Shown here: positions 53,114 through 64,000 of the stretch, one piece after another
Layout: each line of letters opens with the position of its first letter
Position numbering within the stretch: the stretch's first letter is position 1
Source: Paraburkholderia largidicola
GTDB lineage: Bacteria > Pseudomonadota > Gammaproteobacteria > Burkholderiales > Burkholderiaceae
Direction of reading: 5' to 3'
Length of the DNA stretch: 64,000 bases
Assembly (NCBI RefSeq): GCF_013426895.1
Contig: NZ_AP023174.1
Span: 3,348,001 to 3,412,000 of the forward strand
Program-made: the position numbers and the translations under genes
The notes under the pieces: model-generated
The model's database searches: none
Told to the model about the DNA's origin: nothing
The model's input: only the letters and a program-made list of their open reading frames with translations

Positions 53114-53772
53114 TATTTCGCTCCTTTCACGGCACGCGTCTTGACAGCCGGCGTCACGAAAACCTTGCCGCCCTTCGCACCCGGAACAGCACCCTTGACG
53201 AGCAGCAGCTTGCGATCTGCGTCGATACGTGCGATTTCGAGGTTCTGCACGGTGACCGTCTCGTCACCCATATGACCCGTCATGCGCTTACCCGGGAAAA
53301 CACGACCCGGATCCTGCGCCATACCGATCGAACCCGGCACGTTGTGCGAACGCGAGTTACCGTGCGATGCACGGCCCGAAGCGAAGTTGTAGCGCTTGAT
53401 GGTACCGGCGTAGCCTTTACCGATCGAGGTACCTTGCACGTCGACCTTCTGGCCCACTTCGAAGAGATCCACACCGATCACGGCGCCATTCGACAGCTCG
53501 GCAGCCTTAGCGGCTTCGATCTGGAATTCCTTGAGGATTTCACCGGCTTGAACGCCGGCTTTGGCGAGATGACCTGCCAGCGGCTTCGTCACGCGCGATG
53601 CACGGCGCGTACCGAAGGCAACCTGAACGGCCGTGTAGCCGTCGGTTTCAACAGTCTTGATCTGCGTCACGCGGTTGTCGGACACGTCCAGCACGGTAAC
53701 GGGAATCGAATCCCCTTCAGCCGTGAAGATACGGGTCATGCCAACCTTGCGACCTACGAGTCCAAGGCTCAT
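53113..53772 (-). CDS. rplC: 50S ribosomal protein L3
   Basis: 219 residues starting [16 protein letters not shown]; the long finger that reaches the peptidyl-transferase centre includes [15 protein letters not shown]. The ATG at 53772 follows GGAGA at the right distance; an ATG four codons earlier contains that site. It is first gene of this transcription unit, rpsJ being split off. Confidence 0.97.
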
Positions 53773-53868
53773 CGTTTTCTCCATTCCCGACTGCGATTGG
53801 TCGGGGCTAATTTACAAAATGCCTCGCGCTTCAGAGGCGAAACGCGACGGCTTTTTTACGCAATTGCG

Positions 53869-53910
53869 CGAAAAGCCTTGCATTATAGCGAGGCTTTTCG
53901 TTTTCCGCAA
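53869..53910 (-). promoter_or_regulatory. Promoter of the rplC (S10) series inside an inverted repeat
   Basis: On the minus strand TTGCGG (53905-53910), a 17-bp spacer and perfect TATAAT (53882-53887), about 100 nt before the rplC start. A 10-bp perfect inverted repeat, CGAAAAGCCT/AGGCTTTTCG (53869-53878 and 53891-53900), brackets the -10 box. Confidence 0.8.
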
Positions 53911-53960
53911 GCAATCAAAGACTTAGCGACACCCAATAACCTGGGTGCCGCCTGGAACCT

Positions 53961-54272
53961 TTACTGCAGCTTGATTTCGACGTCTACGCCAGCCGGCAAG
54001 TCCAGCTTCATCAGCGCGTCAACGGTCTTGTCCGTCGGATCGACGATGTCCATCAGGCGTTGGTGCGTGCGGATTTCGAGCTGGTCGCGCGACGTCTTGT
54101 TGACGTGCGGCGAACGCAGGATGTCGAAACGCTGTATACGGGTCGGCAGGGGCACCGGACCGCGAACGATTGCGCCAGTCCGCTTTGCCGTGTCGACGAT
54201 CTCAGCTGCCGATTGATCGATCAGACGATAGTCGAAAGCCTTCAGGCGAATGCGGATTTTCTGGTTCTGCAT
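53961..54272 (-). CDS. rpsJ: 30S ribosomal protein S10
   Basis: 103 residues starting [16 protein letters not shown] at 54272; a farther in-frame start at 54308 is not family-like. S10 is in the 30S head and is the NusE antitermination factor. Here it follows tuf and precedes the rplC promoter, so it belongs to the str transcript, not to the S10 one. Confidence 0.97.
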   Translation of the reverse strand: MQNQKIRIRLKAFDYRLIDQSAAEIVDTAKRTGAIVRGPVPLPTRIQRFDILRSPHVNKTSRDQLEIRTHQRLMDIVDPTDKTVDALMKLDLPAGVDVEIKLQ

Positions 54273-54331
54273 GACGAATTCCTTGGAAAGAGCGAGGCGA
54301 TATTGCACCGCCGATTAGAAAAAGAACGTAG

Positions 54332-54364
54332 GTCCGGGCGCCCGCTGGACGCGAGTGCCCGGAC
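54332..54364 (-). other. Hairpin between tuf and rpsJ
   Basis: An 8-bp GC stem (GTCCGGGC with GCCCGGAC) with a 17-nt loop; the nearest T run on the minus strand begins several bases later. It may be a partial terminator or processing site lowering rpsJ expression relative to tuf. Confidence 0.45.
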
Positions 54365-54399
54365 CCGGGCACTGCATACTGCTACAGCAATCTTCGATT

Positions 54400-55590
54400 T
54401 TACTCGATGATCTTGGCGACGACACCTGCGCCGACGGTACGGCCACCTTCGCGGATTGCGAAGCGCAGACCTTCTTCCATCGCGATCGGCGCGATCAGCT
54501 TCACCGTGATCGACACGTTGTCGCCCGGCATCACCATTTCCTTGTCCTTCGGCAGCTCGATCGAGCCCGTCACGTCCGTCGTACGGAAGTAGAACTGCGG
54601 ACGGTAGTTGTTGAAGAACGGCGTGTGACGGCCGCCTTCGTCCTTGCTCAGCACGTACACTTCAGCCGTGAAGTGCGTGTGCGGCGTGATCGAGCCCGGC
54701 TTGGCCAGCACCTGGCCACGCTCCACGTCTTCACGCTTCGTGCCGCGCAGCAGGATACCGACGTTGTCGCCTGCCTGACCCTGGTCGAGCAGCTTGCGGA
54801 ACATTTCCACGCCCGTGCAGGTCGTCTTCACCGTCGGCTTGATACCGACGATTTCGATTTCCTCGCCGACCTTGACGATGCCGCGCTCAACGCGACCCGT
54901 CACCACCGTGCCACGACCCGAGATCGAGAACACGTCTTCCACCGGCATCAGGAACGCGCCGTCCACTGCGCGCTCCGGCGTCGGGATGTACGTGTCCAGT
55001 GCGTCGGCCAGGTTCATGATCGCCACTTCGCCCAGCTCGCCCTTGTCGCCTTCGAGCGCCAGCTTCGCCGAACCCTTGATGATCGGCGTGTCGTCGCCCG
55101 GGAAGTCGTACTTCGACAGGAGTTCGCGCACTTCCATTTCGACCAGCTCGAGCAGCTCGGCGTCGTCGACCATGTCGCACTTGTTCAGGAACACGATGAT
55201 GTACGGCACACCGACCTGACGCGCCAGCAGGATGTGCTCACGCGTTTGCGGCATCGGGCCGTCTGCAGCCGAGCACACCAGGATCGCGCCGTCCATCTGC
55301 GCGGCGCCCGTGATCATGTTCTTCACATAGTCAGCGTGGCCCGGGCAGTCGACGTGTGCGTAGTGGCGGTTAGCCGTTTCGTACTCGACGTGTGCCGTGT
55401 TGATCGTGATGCCGCGCGCCTTTTCTTCCGGCGCTGCGTCGATCTGGTCATACGCCTTTGCTTCGCCGCCGAACTTTGCCGTCAGCACCGTCGTGATCGC
55501 TGCCGTCAGCGTGGTCTTGCCGTGGTCAACGTGACCGATCGTGCCGACGTTCACGTGCGGCTTGGTCCGTTCGAATTTACCTTTAGCCAT
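54400..55590 (-). CDS. tuf: Elongation factor Tu
   Basis: 396 residues; G1 is GHVDHGKT (19-26), G2 lies in [14 protein letters not shown]3 is DCPGHADY and G4 is NKCD. It delivers aminoacyl-tRNA to the ribosome. Many relatives carry a second tuf copy beside secE-nusG; that region is outside the window. Confidence 0.98.
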   Translation of the reverse strand: MAKGKFERTKPHVNVGTIGHVDHGKTTLTAAITTVLTAKFGGEAKAYDQIDAAPEEKARGITINTAHVEYETANRHYAHVDCPGHADYVKNMITGAAQMDGAILVCSAADGPMPQTREHILLARQVGVPYIIVFLNKCDMVDDAELLELVEMEVRELLSKYDFPGDDTPIIKGSAKLALEGDKGELGEVAIMNLADALDTYIPTPERAVDGAFLMPVEDVFSISGRGTVVTGRVERGIVKVGEEIEIVGIKPTVKTTCTGVEMFRKLLDQGQAGDNVGILLRGTKREDVERGQVLAKPGSITPHTHFTAEVYVLSKDEGGRHTPFFNNYRPQFYFRTTDVTGSIELPKDKEMVMPGDNVSITVKLIAPIAMEEGLRFAIREGGRTVGAGVVAKIIE

Positions 55591-55638
55591 GTTTCTCTTC
55601 TTTCAAAAAAGTTGTTCGATGAATGACTATGCGAGGTC

Positions 55639-57741
<2,103 letters not shown>

Positions 57742-57871
57742 TTTGATCCTCTATTGGGATAACACGATGGAAACCAGTCCATCGCGCTCTAACACAAACG
57801 GGCGAGGCGCTTGATAAGCGCACCCGCCCGGAATTTCTTTCCGCTTTACTGCCAGCCCGGGGACGGGATGC

Positions 57872-58342
57872 TTAGAAACGGAAATGCGAGAACGCCTTGT
57901 TGGCTTCTGCCATCCGGTGAACTTCGTCGCGCTTCTTCATCGCGCCGCCACGGCCTTCAGCCGCTTCGGAGAGTTCACCAGCCAGACGCAGAGCCATCGA
58001 CTTCTCGCTGCGCTTCTTCGCGGCTTCACGCAGCCAACGCATCGCCAATGCCATACGACGCGACGGACGCACTTCGACCGGAACCTGATAGTTCGCACCA
58101 CCAACGCGACGGCTCTTGACTTCGACCACCGGCTTCACGTTGTTGAGCGCTACCGTGAACACTTCCAGCGGGTCCTTGCCACCCTTGGTCTGGATCTGTT
58201 CGAAAGCGCCGTACACGATGCGCTCGGCAACCGACTTCTTGCCGGAGAGCATCAGCACGTTCATGAATTTTGCAACATCAACGTTACCGAACTTCGGATC
58301 CGGCAACACTTCCCGCTTGGGGACTTCGCGACGACGCGGCAT
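57872..58342 (-). CDS. rpsG: 30S ribosomal protein S7
   Basis: 156 residues starting [18 protein letters not shown]; a primary binder of the 30S head and, in E. coli, the repressor of the str operon. The intergenic gap to fusA (130 bp) contains an imperfect GC-rich hairpin near 57799-57830. Confidence 0.98.
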   Translation of the reverse strand: MPRRREVPKREVLPDPKFGNVDVAKFMNVLMLSGKKSVAERIVYGAFEQIQTKGGKDPLEVFTVALNNVKPVVEVKSRRVGGANYQVPVEVRPSRRMALAMRWLREAAKKRSEKSMALRLAGELSEAAEGRGGAMKKRDEVHRMAEANKAFSHFRF

Positions 58343-58527
58343 GTTTCTTCCTTTGACTTTTCAGTTGGAGCGGTGCTTCGTGCACTCACCCCGCGGCCAC
58401 CAACTAACCCGATTCATCTATTACGACTTACCAGCCTGGTCGGGTGACCACTTACTCGACAGCACCGGCTATCCGGCACCACCGCTAAACCGCTCCTGCG
58501 AGCGACCTGTTACTGCTGACTGGCTGC
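58343..58527. other. rpsL-rpsG intergenic region
   Basis: 185 bp inside the str operon. Its ends carry complementary GGAGCGGT and ACCGCTCC blocks that could pair over the intervening sequence. In E. coli this interval is the S7 regulatory site; similar use here is only a possibility. Confidence 0.4.
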
Positions 58528-58908
58528 TTACTTGCCAGCCTTGGCACGCTTCGCACCGTACTTCGAGCGAGCTTGCTTACGATCCTTGACGCCCTGGGTA
58601 TCCAGCGAGCCACGAACCATGTGGTAACGCACACCCGGCAAGTCCTTCACACGGCCGCCGCGAATCAGCACGACCGAGTGTTCCTGCAGGTTGTGGCCTT
58701 CACCACCGATGTACGAAATGACTTCGAAGCCGTTCGTCAGACGAACCTTGGCAACCTTACGGAGTGCCGAGTTAGGCTTCTTAGGCGTCGTGGTGTACAC
58801 ACGGGTGCACACGCCACGACGCTGGGGGCAGTCCTGCAAGGCCGGGCTCTTGCTCTTCGTCGTTTCCGACGTGCGGCCTTTGCGAACCAGTTGATTGATG
58901 GTTGGCAT
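58528..58908 (-). CDS. rpsL: 30S ribosomal protein S12
   Basis: 126 residues starting [12 protein letters not shown]. The decoding-centre segments [17 protein letters not shown] and [13 protein letters not shown] are unaltered in form. It is first gene of the str series, behind the promoter near 59.07 kb. Confidence 0.98.
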
Positions 58909-59056
58909 TGTTTATTCCTGAAATTGAACAAAATCGACGCGTTCTTTCTGGGCAAAGCAGAAAATGACGCGTTTTTGGCTACTGCTGACTTCCAGCCTCG
59001 ACGTTTTGGCGACGAGCTTGCGCCGCACGCAATCCTGCCAAGAACCGGAACCTAGC

Positions 59057-59086
59057 ATCATATTCCGAAAATCCCAAACGAGTCAA
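59057..59086 (-). promoter_or_regulatory. Promoter of the rpsL (str) series
   Basis: On the minus strand TTGACT (59081-59086), an 18-bp spacer and TATGAT (59057-59062), about 150 bp upstream of rpsL and just after the recQ end. Short CGGAA/TTCCG arms flank the -10 box, a weak echo of the other two ribosomal promoters. Confidence 0.7.
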
Positions 59087-59127
59087 CAGGTTGCACCGAT
59101 CCGAAAGGGTTGGCGAACCGTGCTGGC

Positions 59128-60975
59128 TCAATCCGCAGCGACGACTTCGAGGAGTTCGTCGCCGAAACGGTCGAGCTTGCGCGCGCCCATGCCCGGGATG
59201 TGCCGCAAGTCGTCGAGGGATCCGGGGGAGTTGCGCGCGATTTCGGCCAGCGTCGCGTCGTGGAAAATGACGTACGCCGGTACGCCGTCGCTCCTCGCGG
59301 TTTCGGTGCGCCAGGCGCGCAGACGGTCCCAGCGCGCACGCTCACGTGAATTCATACCGGCGGTCGGATCGGCGCGCTCGCTTGTGCGTCCGGAAGATTG
59401 ACGCGTGCGCACCGGCTTCACATAGCGGCGCATCGTCACTTGTTGCTCGCCTTTCAGAACAGGCTTGCTGGCTTCGGTCAGCACGAGTGCGCCGAAACCG
59501 TCGTGATCGACGGTGAGAAATCCGAATGCGACCAACTGGCGAAACACGGCGCGCCATTCATGCTCGGACAACGCCGCACCGATTCCGAATGTGCTCAGCT
59601 TCTCGTGCCCGCGCTGGAGAATCTTCTCAGTACGATTGCCGCGAAGGATGTCGATCAGATGTCCTGCGCCGAAATTGAATCCGCTGGCGCGCTGCGCGCG
59701 AAACGCGCATGACAGCGCCATCTGCGATTCACGCGTCGCATCCCACGACGCCGGCGGCTCGAGACAGGTATCGCAGTTGCCGCAGGGCTTGCCCTCTTCG
59801 CCGAAGTAAGCGAGCAGCCGCACGCGCCGGCACGTCGCCGTTTCGCATAAGCCGAGCAACGCATCGAGCTTGCCGGTTTGCACGCGCTTATGCGCATCGT
59901 CGGCTTCGGACTCGTCGATCATCTTGCGCTGCTGCACGACGTCGCCGAGACCGTAGGTCATCCACGCGTTTGCCGGCAAACCATCGCGGCCGGCACGGCC
60001 CGTTTCCTGGTAATAGCCTTCGACGCTCTTCGGCAAATCCAGATGCGCGACAAAGCGCACGTCCGGCTTGTCGATGCCCATGCCGAACGCGATCGTCGCG
60101 CACATCACGATGCCTTCTTCGCGCTGGAAGATTTCCTGATGCCGCTGACGCACTTCGAACTCCATCCCCGCGTGATACGGCAGCGCCCGCACGCCCTGCG
60201 CCTTGAGCCATTCGGCCGTCTCCTCGACCTTGCGGCGCGACAGGCAATACACGACACCCGCGTCAGTGGTGCCGTCAGTGCGCGTGTGTTCCGCGCGAAT
60301 GAAGTCGAGCAGTTGCGAACGCGCGTTGTCCTTCTCGACGATACGGTATCGAATATTCGGCCGATCGAAGCTCGATACGAACACCCGCGCGTCGTCGAGC
60401 GCCAGGCGGTGGATGATTTCGTCGCGCGTGATCGCGTCGGCCGTGGCGGTCAAAGCGATGCGCGGCACCGAAGGGAACCGCTCGTGCAACACGGACAGCT
60501 GGATGTATTCAGGCCTGAAATCGTGGCCCCATTGCGACACGCAATGCGCTTCGTCGATTGCGAACAGTCCGATGCGCGCGCGTTCGAGCAGATCAAGAAA
60601 GCGCGGCGTCATCAGCCGCTCGGGCGCGACATACAGCAGATCGATTTCGCCTTCACGCAGCGCACGCTCCGTCGCGGCTGCATCGGCGCCCGACAGCGTC
60701 GAGTTCAGATACGCCGCGCGCACACCGACTTCCCTCAGCGCCGCCACCTGATCCTGCATCAGCGCGATCAACGGCGAGACGACGATGCCCGCGCCCAAGC
60801 CCGCCTCACGCCGCACCAGCGACGGAATCTGATAACACAGCGATTTGCCGCCACCCGTTGGCATCAACACCAGACAGTCGCCGCCCGAAGAAACGTGTTC
60901 GACGATTTCGCCCTGCTGCCCTCGAAACGCGGGATAACCGAAAACTTCGTTGAGGATCTGGAGCGAACGGGACAT
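59128..60975 (-). CDS. recQ: ATP-dependent DNA helicase RecQ
   Basis: 615 residues, 3'-5' superfamily 2 helicase. Walker A is TGGGKS (about 40-45), motif II is [17 protein letters not shown], and motif VI is [10 protein letters not shown]. The zinc-binding Cys follow ([20 protein letters not shown]), then the winged-helix RQC region and a C-terminal HRDC domain (about 530-610). It acts in recombination repair and fork restart. It stands between the rpoC terminator and the rpsL promoter, on the same strand, as a separate unit. Confidence 0.95.
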   Translation of the reverse strand: MSRSLQILNEVFGYPAFRGQQGEIVEHVSSGGDCLVLMPTGGGKSLCYQIPSLVRREAGLGAGIVVSPLIALMQDQVAALREVGVRAAYLNSTLSGADAAATERALREGEIDLLYVAPERLMTPRFLDLLERARIGLFAIDEAHCVSQWGHDFRPEYIQLSVLHERFPSVPRIALTATADAITRDEIIHRLALDDARVFVSSFDRPNIRYRIVEKDNARSQLLDFIRAEHTRTDGTTDAGVVYCLSRRKVEETAEWLKAQGVRALPYHAGMEFEVRQRHQEIFQREEGIVMCATIAFGMGIDKPDVRFVAHLDLPKSVEGYYQETGRAGRDGLPANAWMTYGLGDVVQQRKMIDESEADDAHKRVQTGKLDALLGLCETATCRRVRLLAYFGEEGKPCGNCDTCLEPPASWDATRESQMALSCAFRAQRASGFNFGAGHLIDILRGNRTEKILQRGHEKLSTFGIGAALSEHEWRAVFRQLVAFGFLTVDHDGFGALVLTEASKPVLKGEQQVTMRRYVKPVRTRQSSGRTSERADPTAGMNSRERARWDRLRAWRTETARSDGVPAYVIFHDATLAEIARNSPGSLDDLRHIPGMGARKLDRFGDELLEVVAAD

Positions 60976-61111
60976 GAAGGAGAGAGTGAAGTGCGCGGAG
61001 CGGGTGACTCGAATTTTACCAACGCAATCGCACTTCGCCCGAGCTTTGTCGTGTAACTGACCATCCGGCAGAGTCCGAACGACATAGGCAAAAACGTGAA
61101 TCCGATTGACG

Positions 61112-61145
61112 AAAAAAAACCGCCCGGTCGAAACCGGGCGGTTTT
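61112..61145 (-). terminator. Intrinsic terminator after rpoC
   Basis: A perfect AACCGCCCGG/CCGGGCGGTT stem with a 6-nt loop, followed on the minus strand by eight T. It ends the rpoB-rpoC transcript 44 bp after the rpoC stop. Confidence 0.93.
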
Positions 61146-61188
61146 GCCAACAACCTTGCAGACATGGCGGCTTGCGCCGCCTGCCGGC

Positions 61189-64000
61189 TTACTCGTTGGT
61201 GTGCGGCGTTTGCTCGGCGGCCGGGGTTTCCGGCGTACCGAACTCGAAGGCCTCTTCTGCAGCGATCTGGTCGAAACGCTCGCGATCCGCCATTTCCTTG
61301 CTCTTGCGTGCCTTGTGGAACGCGAGCCCCGTACCGGCCGGAATCAGACGACCGACGATCACGTTTTCCTTCAGGCCACGCAGATCGTCGCGCTTGCCCA
61401 TGATCGCCGCTTCCGTCAGCACGCGGGTCGTTTCCTGGAACGATGCCGCGGAGATGAACGAATCGGTCGAGAGCGACGCCTTCGTGATACCCAGCAGGAT
61501 GTTCTCGTACGTTGCCGGACGCTTGTCTTCCGCGATCATGCGATCGTTTTCGTCCAGCATGTCCGAACGCTCGACCTGCTCACCCGGGATGAAGCGCGTA
61601 TCGCCGTTGTCGCTGATCTGCACGCGACGCAGCATCTGACGCACGATCACCTCGATGTGCTTGTCGTTGATCTTCACGCCCTGCAGACGGTACACGTCCT
61701 GCACTTCGTCCACGATGTAACGCGACAGCGCTTCGATACCCTGCAGACGCAGGATGTCGTGCGGATCCGCCGGCCCGTCGACGATCATTTCGCCCTTGTT
61801 GACGACCTGACCATCGTGCACCAGAACCTGCTTTTCCTTCGCGATCAGGAACTCGTGCTGATTGCCTTCGAGGTCCGTGATAACGAGACGCTGCTTGCCC
61901 TTCGTGTCCTTACCGAACGACGTTGTACCCGTGACTTCCGCCAGGATACCTGCGTCCTTCGGCGAACGTGCTTCGAACAGTTCCGCCACACGCGGCAGAC
62001 CACCCGTAATGTCACGCGTCTTCTGCGCTTCAGTCGGGATACGTGCGAGCACTTCACCCACCTGAACCTGCTGACCGTCCTTCACGGTGATCAGTGCGCC
62101 GACCTGGAAGCCGATCTGAACCGAGTGCTCCGAGTTCGGGATCTTGACTTCTTCGCCGTTCGCGTCGAGCAGCTTCACCTGCGGACGCACGCTCTTCGAA
62201 GCCTGCGAGCCGCGGCGCTTCACGTCGATCACGACCAGCGTCGAAAGACCCGTCACGTCGTCGATCTGCTTCGCGACCGTCACGCCTTCTTCGACGTTTT
62301 CGAACTTCACCGTACCGCCCCACTCGGTGATGATCGGACGCGTCAGCGGATCCCACGTGGCCAGTTGCGTGCCCGCCTTGATCTGCGCGCCGTCGAGTTG
62401 CAGCAGCGTCGCGCCGTACGGCACCTTGTGACGCTCGCGCTCGCGGCCGTGATCGTCGGTGATCATCGCTTCGCCCGAACGCGAAATGACGATCTGCTCG
62501 CCCTTCGCATTCGTCACGTAACGCATCGTCGACGTGAAACGCACCGTACCGTTCGACTTCGCTTCAACCGACGACGCCACTGCCGCACGCGATGCCGCAC
62601 CACCGATGTGGAACGTACGCATGGTCAGCTGCGTGCCCGGCTCACCGATCGACTGTGCAGCGATCACGCCGACAGCTTCACCGACGTTCACCAGCGAGCC
62701 ACGGCCCAGATCGCGGCCATAGCACGACGCGCACAGACCGTAACGCGTTTCGCAGGTCAGCGGCGTGCGCACGCGCACTTCGTCGATGCCCAGACGCTCG
62801 ATCTCTTCAACCGAATCTTCGTCAAGCAGCGAGCCCGCTTCGTACAGCGTTTCCTGCGTTTCCGGATTGACGACGTCCGCCACCGCGACACGGCCGAGAA
62901 TACGGTCACGCAGCGCTTCGACGACTTCACCGCCTTCCACGAGGGCCTTCATCGCCACACCGTTCGACGTGCCGCAATCGTCCTCGACCACCACGAGATC
63001 CTGCGTGACGTCGACCAGACGACGCGTCAGGTAACCCGAGTTGGCGGTCTTCAGTGCCGTATCAGCCAGACCCTTACGTGCACCGTGGGTCGAGATGAAG
63101 TACTGCAACACGTTCAGACCTTCGCGGAAGTTCGCGGTAATCGGCGTTTCGATAATCGAGCCGTCCGGCTTCGCCATCAGGCCGCGCATCCCCGCCAACT
63201 GACGGATCTGGACCGCGGAACCCCGCGCGCCCGAGTCGGCCATCATGTAGATCGAGTTGAACGATTCCTGACGCGTTTCGTTACCGTCGCGATCGACCAC
63301 CGGTTCCGTGGCGAGCTGCTCCATCATCGCCTTGCCGACCGCTTCCGACGTTGCCGACCAGATGTCGACCACGTTGTTGTAGCGTTCCTGCGCGGTGACG
63401 AGACCCGACATGTACTGACGGTCGTATTCCTTCACCTTCTTCGCGGCGTCGCCGACGATCGTTTCTTTCTGCGGCGGCACGAGCATGTCGTCGACGCAGA
63501 TCGAAATACCGGCGCGCGTTGCCAGGCGGAAGCCCGACTGCATCAGCTGGTCAGCGAAAATCACCGTCTCGCGCAGACCGCACTTGCGGAATGCCGTGTT
63601 GATCAGACGCGAGATTTCCTTCTTCTTCAGCGGCTTGTTCAGCACCGAGAACGGCAGGCCCGGCGGAAGGATTTCCGACAGGATTGCGCGGCCGACGGTC
63701 GTCGCGTACAGCGAGATCTTCGGCACGAACTTCGGTGCGCCTTCCGACGTGTCTTCGTTGTGGACCATTTCGGTGATCCGCACGTTGACGCGCGAGGCCA
63801 GCTCGACTTCCTTGTTCTCGTACGCGCGCAGCGCTTCCGACACGCCCGTGAACGTCAGGCCTTCGCCCTTGCCGTTGATCGCTTCGCGCGTCGCGTAGTA
63901 CAGGCCGAGCACGATATCCTGCGACGGCACGATCGACGGATCGCCGTTGGCCGGGAACAGCACGTTGTTCGACGCCAGCATCAGCGTGCGCGCTTCCATC
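61189..64000 (-). CDS. rpoC: RNA polymerase beta' subunit, C-terminal part (cut by window edge)
   Basis: About 936 residues, the C-terminal two thirds of beta' (whole protein about 1400). The frame is open to the edge, so the true start lies outside. Seen here are the segment [11 protein letters not shown] after the catalytic region, the trigger-loop region ([20 protein letters not shown]), the zinc-2 cysteines in [33 protein letters not shown], and the closing [17 protein letters not shown]. The active-site NADFDGD is beyond the window. Confidence 0.97.
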   Translation of the reverse strand, partial: MEARTLMLASNNVLFPANGDPSIVPSQDIVLGLYYATREAINGKGEGLTFTGVSEALRAYENKEVELASRVNVRITEMVHNEDTSEGAPKFVPKISLYATTVGRAILSEILPPGLPFSVLNKPLKKKEISRLINTAFRKCGLRETVIFADQLMQSGFRLATRAGISICVDDMLVPPQKETIVGDAAKKVKEYDRQYMSGLVTAQERYNNVVDIWSATSEAVGKAMMEQLATEPVVDRDGNETRQESFNSIYMMADSGARGSAVQIRQLAGMRGLMAKPDGSIIETPITANFREGLNVLQYFISTHGARKGLADTALKTANSGYLTRRLVDVTQDLVVVEDDCGTSNGVAMKALVEGGEVVEALRDRILGRVAVADVVNPETQETLYEAGSLLDEDSVEEIERLGIDEVRVRTPLTCETRYGLCASCYGRDLGRGSLVNVGEAVGVIAAQSIGEPGTQLTMRTFHIGGAASRAAVASSVEAKSNGTVRFTSTMRYVTNAKGEQIVISRSGEAMITDDHGRERERHKVPYGATLLQLDGAQIKAGTQLATWDPLTRPIITEWGGTVKFENVEEGVTVAKQIDDVTGLSTLVVIDVKRRGSQASKSVRPQVKLLDANGEEVKIPNSEHSVQIGFQVGALITVKDGQQVQVGEVLARIPTEAQKTRDITGGLPRVAELFEARSPKDAGILAEVTGTTSFGKDTKGKQRLVITDLEGNQHEFLIAKEKQVLVHDGQVVNKGEMIVDGPADPHDILRLQGIEALSRYIVDEVQDVYRLQGVKINDKHIEVIVRQMLRRVQISDNGDTRFIPGEQVERSDMLDENDRMIAEDKRPATYENILLGITKASLSTDSFISAASFQETTRVLTEAAIMGKRDDLRGLKENVIVGRLIPAGTGLAFHKARKSKEMADRERFDQIAAEEAFEFGTPETPAAEQTPHTNE

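Overview
The window is a stretch of primary chromosome from a high-GC beta-proteobacterium of the Burkholderia/Paraburkholderia group. This rests on the protein sequences (RpsD, SecY, GltBD, RplO and others read like that group) and on the order mrcA / pil(hof)MN-OP-Q-aroKB / ... / hemB-dsbD-cutA / ribosomal superoperon / rpoC. The species is not resolved. I saw no rRNA or tRNA gene, CRISPR array, prophage or active IS element.

Region by region. 0-2.4 kb: an OmpR-type response regulator and its histidine kinase, closed by a terminator. 2.5-3.4 kb: a Tat-exported, lipoprotein-like tyrosine-phosphatase homologue whose catalytic Cys reads as Ser. 3.8-6.3 kb: an MFS carrier coupled to a DadA-type FAD dehydrogenase. 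6.4-7.0 kb: ThpR. 7.0-7.87 kb: gene-free DNA built from two inverted copies of a ~290-bp repeat around an 84-bp core. 7.9-14.2 kb: gltD and gltB, with a REP-associated-transposase (RayT) relative upstream that has lost both its HUH histidines and its catalytic Tyr. 15.4-16.8 kb: OmpW-like porin and a DUF883 protein. 16.9-24.1 kb (minus strand): pilM-pilN-pilOP(fusion)-pilQ-aroK-aroB-dgt, the counterpart of the enterobacterial hofMNOPQ-aroKB locus, divergent from mrcA (PBP1A). 26.8-30.6 kb: cyaY, lptM-lysA, msrQ-msrP. 30.7-35.9 kb: cytochrome c4, resB-ccsA (System II cytochrome c maturation), engB. 36.2-39.5 kb: hemB, dsbD, cutA.

39.6-58.9 kb is a nearly continuous minus-strand translation superoperon. 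In transcription order it runs rpsL-rpsG-fusA-tuf-rpsJ (str), rplC-D-W-B-rpsS-rplV-rpsC-rplP-rpmC-rpsQ (S10), rplN-X-E-rpsN-H-rplF-R-rpsE-rpmD-rplO-secY-infA-rpmJ (spc) and rpsM-K-D-rpoA-rplQ (alpha). Sigma70-like promoters are readable before rpsL, rplC and rplN, and a terminator follows rplQ. 59.1-61.0 kb is recQ, and from 61.2 kb to the window edge lies the C-terminal two thirds of rpoC.

Most of the window is core housekeeping: translation, transcription, nitrogen assimilation, aromatic amino acids and lysine, haem and cytochrome c, periplasmic redox repair, cell wall. The points most worth a second look are the active-site-less RayT gene beside gltB, the Cys-to-Ser phosphatase, the large inverted repeat, the PilO-PilP fusion with a short secretin, two ribosomal promoters whose -10 box sits inside a perfect inverted repeat, and a strong terminator lying between cytochrome c4 and the resB start.
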